From Povalibacter uvarum (GTDB lineage: Bacteria > Pseudomonadota > Gammaproteobacteria > Steroidobacterales > Steroidobacteraceae), in the NCBI RefSeq assembly GCF_014202975.1, contig NZ_JACHHZ010000001.1, positions 248,001-312,000 on the forward strand: DNA of 64,000 bases, written 5' to 3'. The number at the start of each line of letters is the position of its first letter. Position 1 is the first letter of the stretch. Shown here in pieces: positions 61,941 to 64,000 of this stretch. The notes beneath the pieces were generated by a model, which was not told the DNA's origin, searched no databases, and worked only from the letters and a program-made list of their open reading frames with translations. A program made the translations under genes and the position numbers.

Positions 61941-62028
61941 AATTCTCCACGGGGATTACGGGGGGATCTTGTTCTTCGAACCTTTCTTGCTCTTTCCCCG
62001 TGATCCCCGTGTACCCCGTGGAGAATCC
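61941..62028. repeat. Word-repeat inverted repeat (CCACGGGG type), copy 2
   Basis: The left arm 61941-61970 reads AATTCTCCACGGGGATTACG then GGGGGATC. The right arm 61993-62028 reads TTTCCCCGTGATCCCCGTGT then ACCCCGTGGAGAATCC. They are imperfect reverse complements and match the element at 9074-9238. It lies between the 3' end of fumarase and the MAPEG gene start, both on the minus strand. Confidence 0.8.
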
Positions 62029-62046
62029 TGTTTCTGTTCCTGGTCT

Positions 62047-63606
62047 CTATCCTTCCACTTTCACCGGAATCTTCCCGATCTTCTTCTGCCACTCCGCGGG
62101 TCCCGTCTCGTGTACTGACGTGCCTTTCGAGTCGACCGCAACAGTCACGGGCATGTCCTTCACGTCGAACTCGTAGATCGCTTCCATGCCGAGGTCCGCG
62201 AATGCAACGACGCGGCTCGACTTGATCGCCTTCGAAACGAGATAGGCAGCGCCGCCGACGGCCATCAGGTAGGCCCGCTGGTATTTCTTGATGACCTTGA
62301 TCGCTTCCGGGCCGCGCTCGGACTTGCCGATCATGGCGATCAGGCCGGTCTTGCCGAGCATCAGTTCGGTGAACTTGTCCATGCGCGTTGCCGTCGTCGG
62401 CCCCGCCGGACCGACCGCTTCGTCCTTCACTGGATCGACCGGGCCGACGTAGTAGATCACGCGGTTCGTGAAGTCGAGTCCGGGAGGCAGCGGCTGGCCG
62501 CTGTCGATGAGTGTCTGCAGTCGCTTGTGAGCTGCATCGCGACCCGTGAGCATCTTGCCGTTCAGGAGCAGGCGCTGGCCGGGTGTCCAGGCGGCGACTT
62601 CCGCCGGCGTGAGCGTGTCGAGATTGACGCGCGTCGCGTCCGCCGATGCCTGGAACGTGAGTTTCGGCCATAGATCCAGATCGGGCGGATCGAGTTTCAC
62701 CGGGCCGGAACCGTCGAGCACGAAGTGCGCATGGCGCGTCGCCGCGCAGTTGGGAATGACGGCGACAGGGAGCGACGCTGCGTGCGTAGGATACGTCTTG
62801 ATCTTCACGTCGAGCACGGTGGTGAGGCCTCCGAGGCCCTGTGCGCCGATGCCGAGTGCGTTCACCTTGTCCATGATTTCCAGGCGCAGCGCTTCGAGCT
62901 TGTTGCGCGGGCCGCGTTCGCGAATCTCGTGGATGTCGATCGTCTCGAACAAGGACTCCTTGGCGAGGACCATGGCCTTCTCGGCGGTTCCGCCGATGCC
63001 GATGCCGAGCATGCCCGGCGGACACCACCCGGCACCCATCGTCGGCACCGTCTTCACGAGCCAGTCCACGATGGAGTCTGAAGGGTTCAACATCGTGAGC
63101 TTCGATTTGTTCTCTGATCCGCCGCCCTTGGCCGCGAGTGCGATTTCGACTTCATGGCCAGGCACGACTTCCATGTGAATCACGGCCGGTGTGTTGTCCT
63201 TCGTATTCTTGCGCTCGAAGTACGGATCATCGACGATCGATGCGCGCAGCATGTTGTCCGGATGGTTGTAGGCGCGACGCACGCCTTCGTTGATCATGTC
63301 GGTGAGGCTCATCGTCGCGTCCCAGCGCACGTTCATGCCGACCTTGACGAAGATCGTGACGATGCCGGTGTCCTGGCAGATGGGCCGGTGACCTTCGGCG
63401 CACATGCGCGAGTTCACCAGGATCTGCTTGATCGCGTCTTTCGCCGCGGGACTCTCTTCGAGCTCATAGGCTGTCGCCATGGCGCGAATGAAATCGGGGG
63501 AGTGGTAGTACGAGATGTATTGCAGGGCGTCGGCGACGCTCTGGATCACATCGTCCTGGCGGATCACGCCGCCCGAGGCGGCAGCAGGCTGGGGCTTGGC
63601 AGACAT
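62047..63606 (-). CDS. fumA: Fumarate hydratase, class I (Fe-S)
   Basis: A 519-residue class I fumarase that interconverts fumarate and malate using a [4Fe-4S] cluster. Cluster cysteines are found in GHRPICQDTGIVTIF (about residue 80), GAGWCPPGMLGIGIGG and VIPNCAATRHAHF. The C-terminal fumarase domain has LLNGKMLTGRDAAHKRL, YYVGPVDPVKDEAVGPAGPTTATRMDKF and IGKSERGPEAI. The enzyme is oxygen-sensitive and typical of proteobacteria. It is transcribed away from the GNAT gene across a 189-base gap. fumA is used as the closest named class I gene; fumB-type is equivalent by sequence. Confidence 0.95.
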   Translation of the reverse strand: MSAKPQPAAASGGVIRQDDVIQSVADALQYISYYHSPDFIRAMATAYELEESPAAKDAIKQILVNSRMCAEGHRPICQDTGIVTIFVKVGMNVRWDATMSLTDMINEGVRRAYNHPDNMLRASIVDDPYFERKNTKDNTPAVIHMEVVPGHEVEIALAAKGGGSENKSKLTMLNPSDSIVDWLVKTVPTMGAGWCPPGMLGIGIGGTAEKAMVLAKESLFETIDIHEIRERGPRNKLEALRLEIMDKVNALGIGAQGLGGLTTVLDVKIKTYPTHAASLPVAVIPNCAATRHAHFVLDGSGPVKLDPPDLDLWPKLTFQASADATRVNLDTLTPAEVAAWTPGQRLLLNGKMLTGRDAAHKRLQTLIDSGQPLPPGLDFTNRVIYYVGPVDPVKDEAVGPAGPTTATRMDKFTELMLGKTGLIAMIGKSERGPEAIKVIKKYQRAYLMAVGGAAYLVSKAIKSSRVVAFADLGMEAIYEFDVKDMPVTVAVDSKGTSVHETGPAEWQKKIGKIPVKVEG

Positions 63607-63795
63607 GGTTCTGATCGCGGAAATCGCAGAAAAACGGGCCCGGAATCTACCATCGCCGGCCCGGACGGGGGAAGGATGGCGGTCGCCTCTCCAGCACTGT
63701 GCTGGCTTTGCCCGTGCGCAAGTGCCTATTAATCCTGGCCTGCGGCACGGTTACCGTTACCCGCGCCGCCTGAATCGCCCTTCGCTGGAGTCTCC

Positions 63796-64000
63796 ATGAT
63801 CGAACCCCGCCCCATCGTCTTGGAATACCGTGGCATCCGCCTCGAGCCGCTGACGGAGGAGCACCTCCCGGGTATCGCCAAAGCAGCCTCGGACGGCGAG
63901 CTGTGGAAGCTGTGGTTTACGGCTGTACCGACCCCGGATGGTGTGAGGAAATGGTTCGAGTTCGCAATGGAAGGCCTGAAGGCCGGCCACATGCTGCCGT
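63796..64000 (+). CDS. GNAT family N-acetyltransferase, partial (cut by window end)
   Basis: The first 68 codons are visible: MIEPRPIVLEYRGIRLEPLTEEHLPGI, then KLWFTAVPTPDGVRKWFEFAMEG. This N-terminal pattern (R-L-x-P-L-x-x-x-H and W-F-T-x-V-P-T-P) is that of RimJ/RimL-like GNAT acetyltransferases. GGAG lies 6-10 bases before the ATG. The acetyl-CoA-binding motif is beyond the window, so assignment rests on the N-terminus only. Confidence 0.75.
   Translation, partial: MIEPRPIVLEYRGIRLEPLTEEHLPGIAKAASDGELWKLWFTAVPTPDGVRKWFEFAMEGLKAGHMLP

Overview
This is a gene-dense, high-GC window of 64 kb from a proteobacterial chromosome. The gene content points to a Gammaproteobacterium near the Xanthomonadales/Nevskiales/Steroidobacterales. 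The indicators are a homodimer-type AceE with a lipoyl-bearing AceF and a lipoyl-fused E3, RNase T next to class II PyrC, DUF2058, Grx4, AlkK-type acyl-CoA ligase, and FimT/PilV-type prepilins. This assignment is inferred from gene content only. I see no phage, insertion sequence or CRISPR array. The accessory interest lies in a guanidine-assimilation locus, a small chemotaxis cluster and an unusual density of intergenic inverted repeats.

Layout. 1-790 (minus): prepilins PilV-like (cut by the window edge) and FimT/GspH-like. 968-1641 (plus): a cysteine-free Fur-family regulator and tRNA-Thr(CGT). 1694-6072: a DUF374 acyltransferase, a CDF metal exporter, and a paired GT2/GT83 lipid-linked glycosyltransferase unit. 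6368-9055: a GAF-PAS-PAS-GGDEF-EAL protein. 9493-15773: sodB, nadC, a PuuD-like membrane domain, DUF1289, grxD, rnt-pyrC and an M17 aminopeptidase. 16033-22383: the complete pyruvate dehydrogenase operon aceE-aceF-lpdA. 22743-38964: mixed metabolism and housekeeping genes (YIP1, quinone oxidoreductase, D-lactate dehydrogenase-like, ArsC-like, S9 peptidase, DUF2058, rsgA, thioredoxin-like, Nudix, VanZ-CBM-like, class III-type ADH, IorA/IorB molybdenum hydroxylase, phhA).

39140-44111 (minus): CheY, a CheZ-like candidate phosphatase with a D-x3-Q helix motif, a small membrane protein, a histidine phosphatase, and a soluble Cache-Cache-CheW protein.

44341-54531 is the centrepiece. A minus-strand ABC transporter operon (solute-binding protein, permease, ATPase) is preceded by a clear guanidine-I (ykkC) riboswitch at 47241-47343. 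Diverging from it on the plus strand is the catabolic operon: the two DUF1989 'urea-amidolyase-associated' proteins (now known as carboxyguanidine deiminase subunits), a biotin carboxylase best read as guanidine carboxylase, and allophanate hydrolase. Together these would import guanidine and convert it to ammonia and CO2. Only the transporter side has a recognisable aptamer.

54765-64000: ddl, an uncharacterised two-helix membrane protein, an AlkK-like acyl-CoA ligase, glycogen phosphorylase, a MAPEG protein, class I fumarase, and the start of a GNAT acetyltransferase.

A second theme is intergenic DNA. At least eleven gaps contain arms built from short degenerate words repeated in tandem (for example CACGGAG, CGGTTAG, GAGGC, GGCT and GAGC words). 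In most cases the arm is followed by its reverse complement, so the transcript could form a long hairpin. Different gaps use different words but share one architecture.
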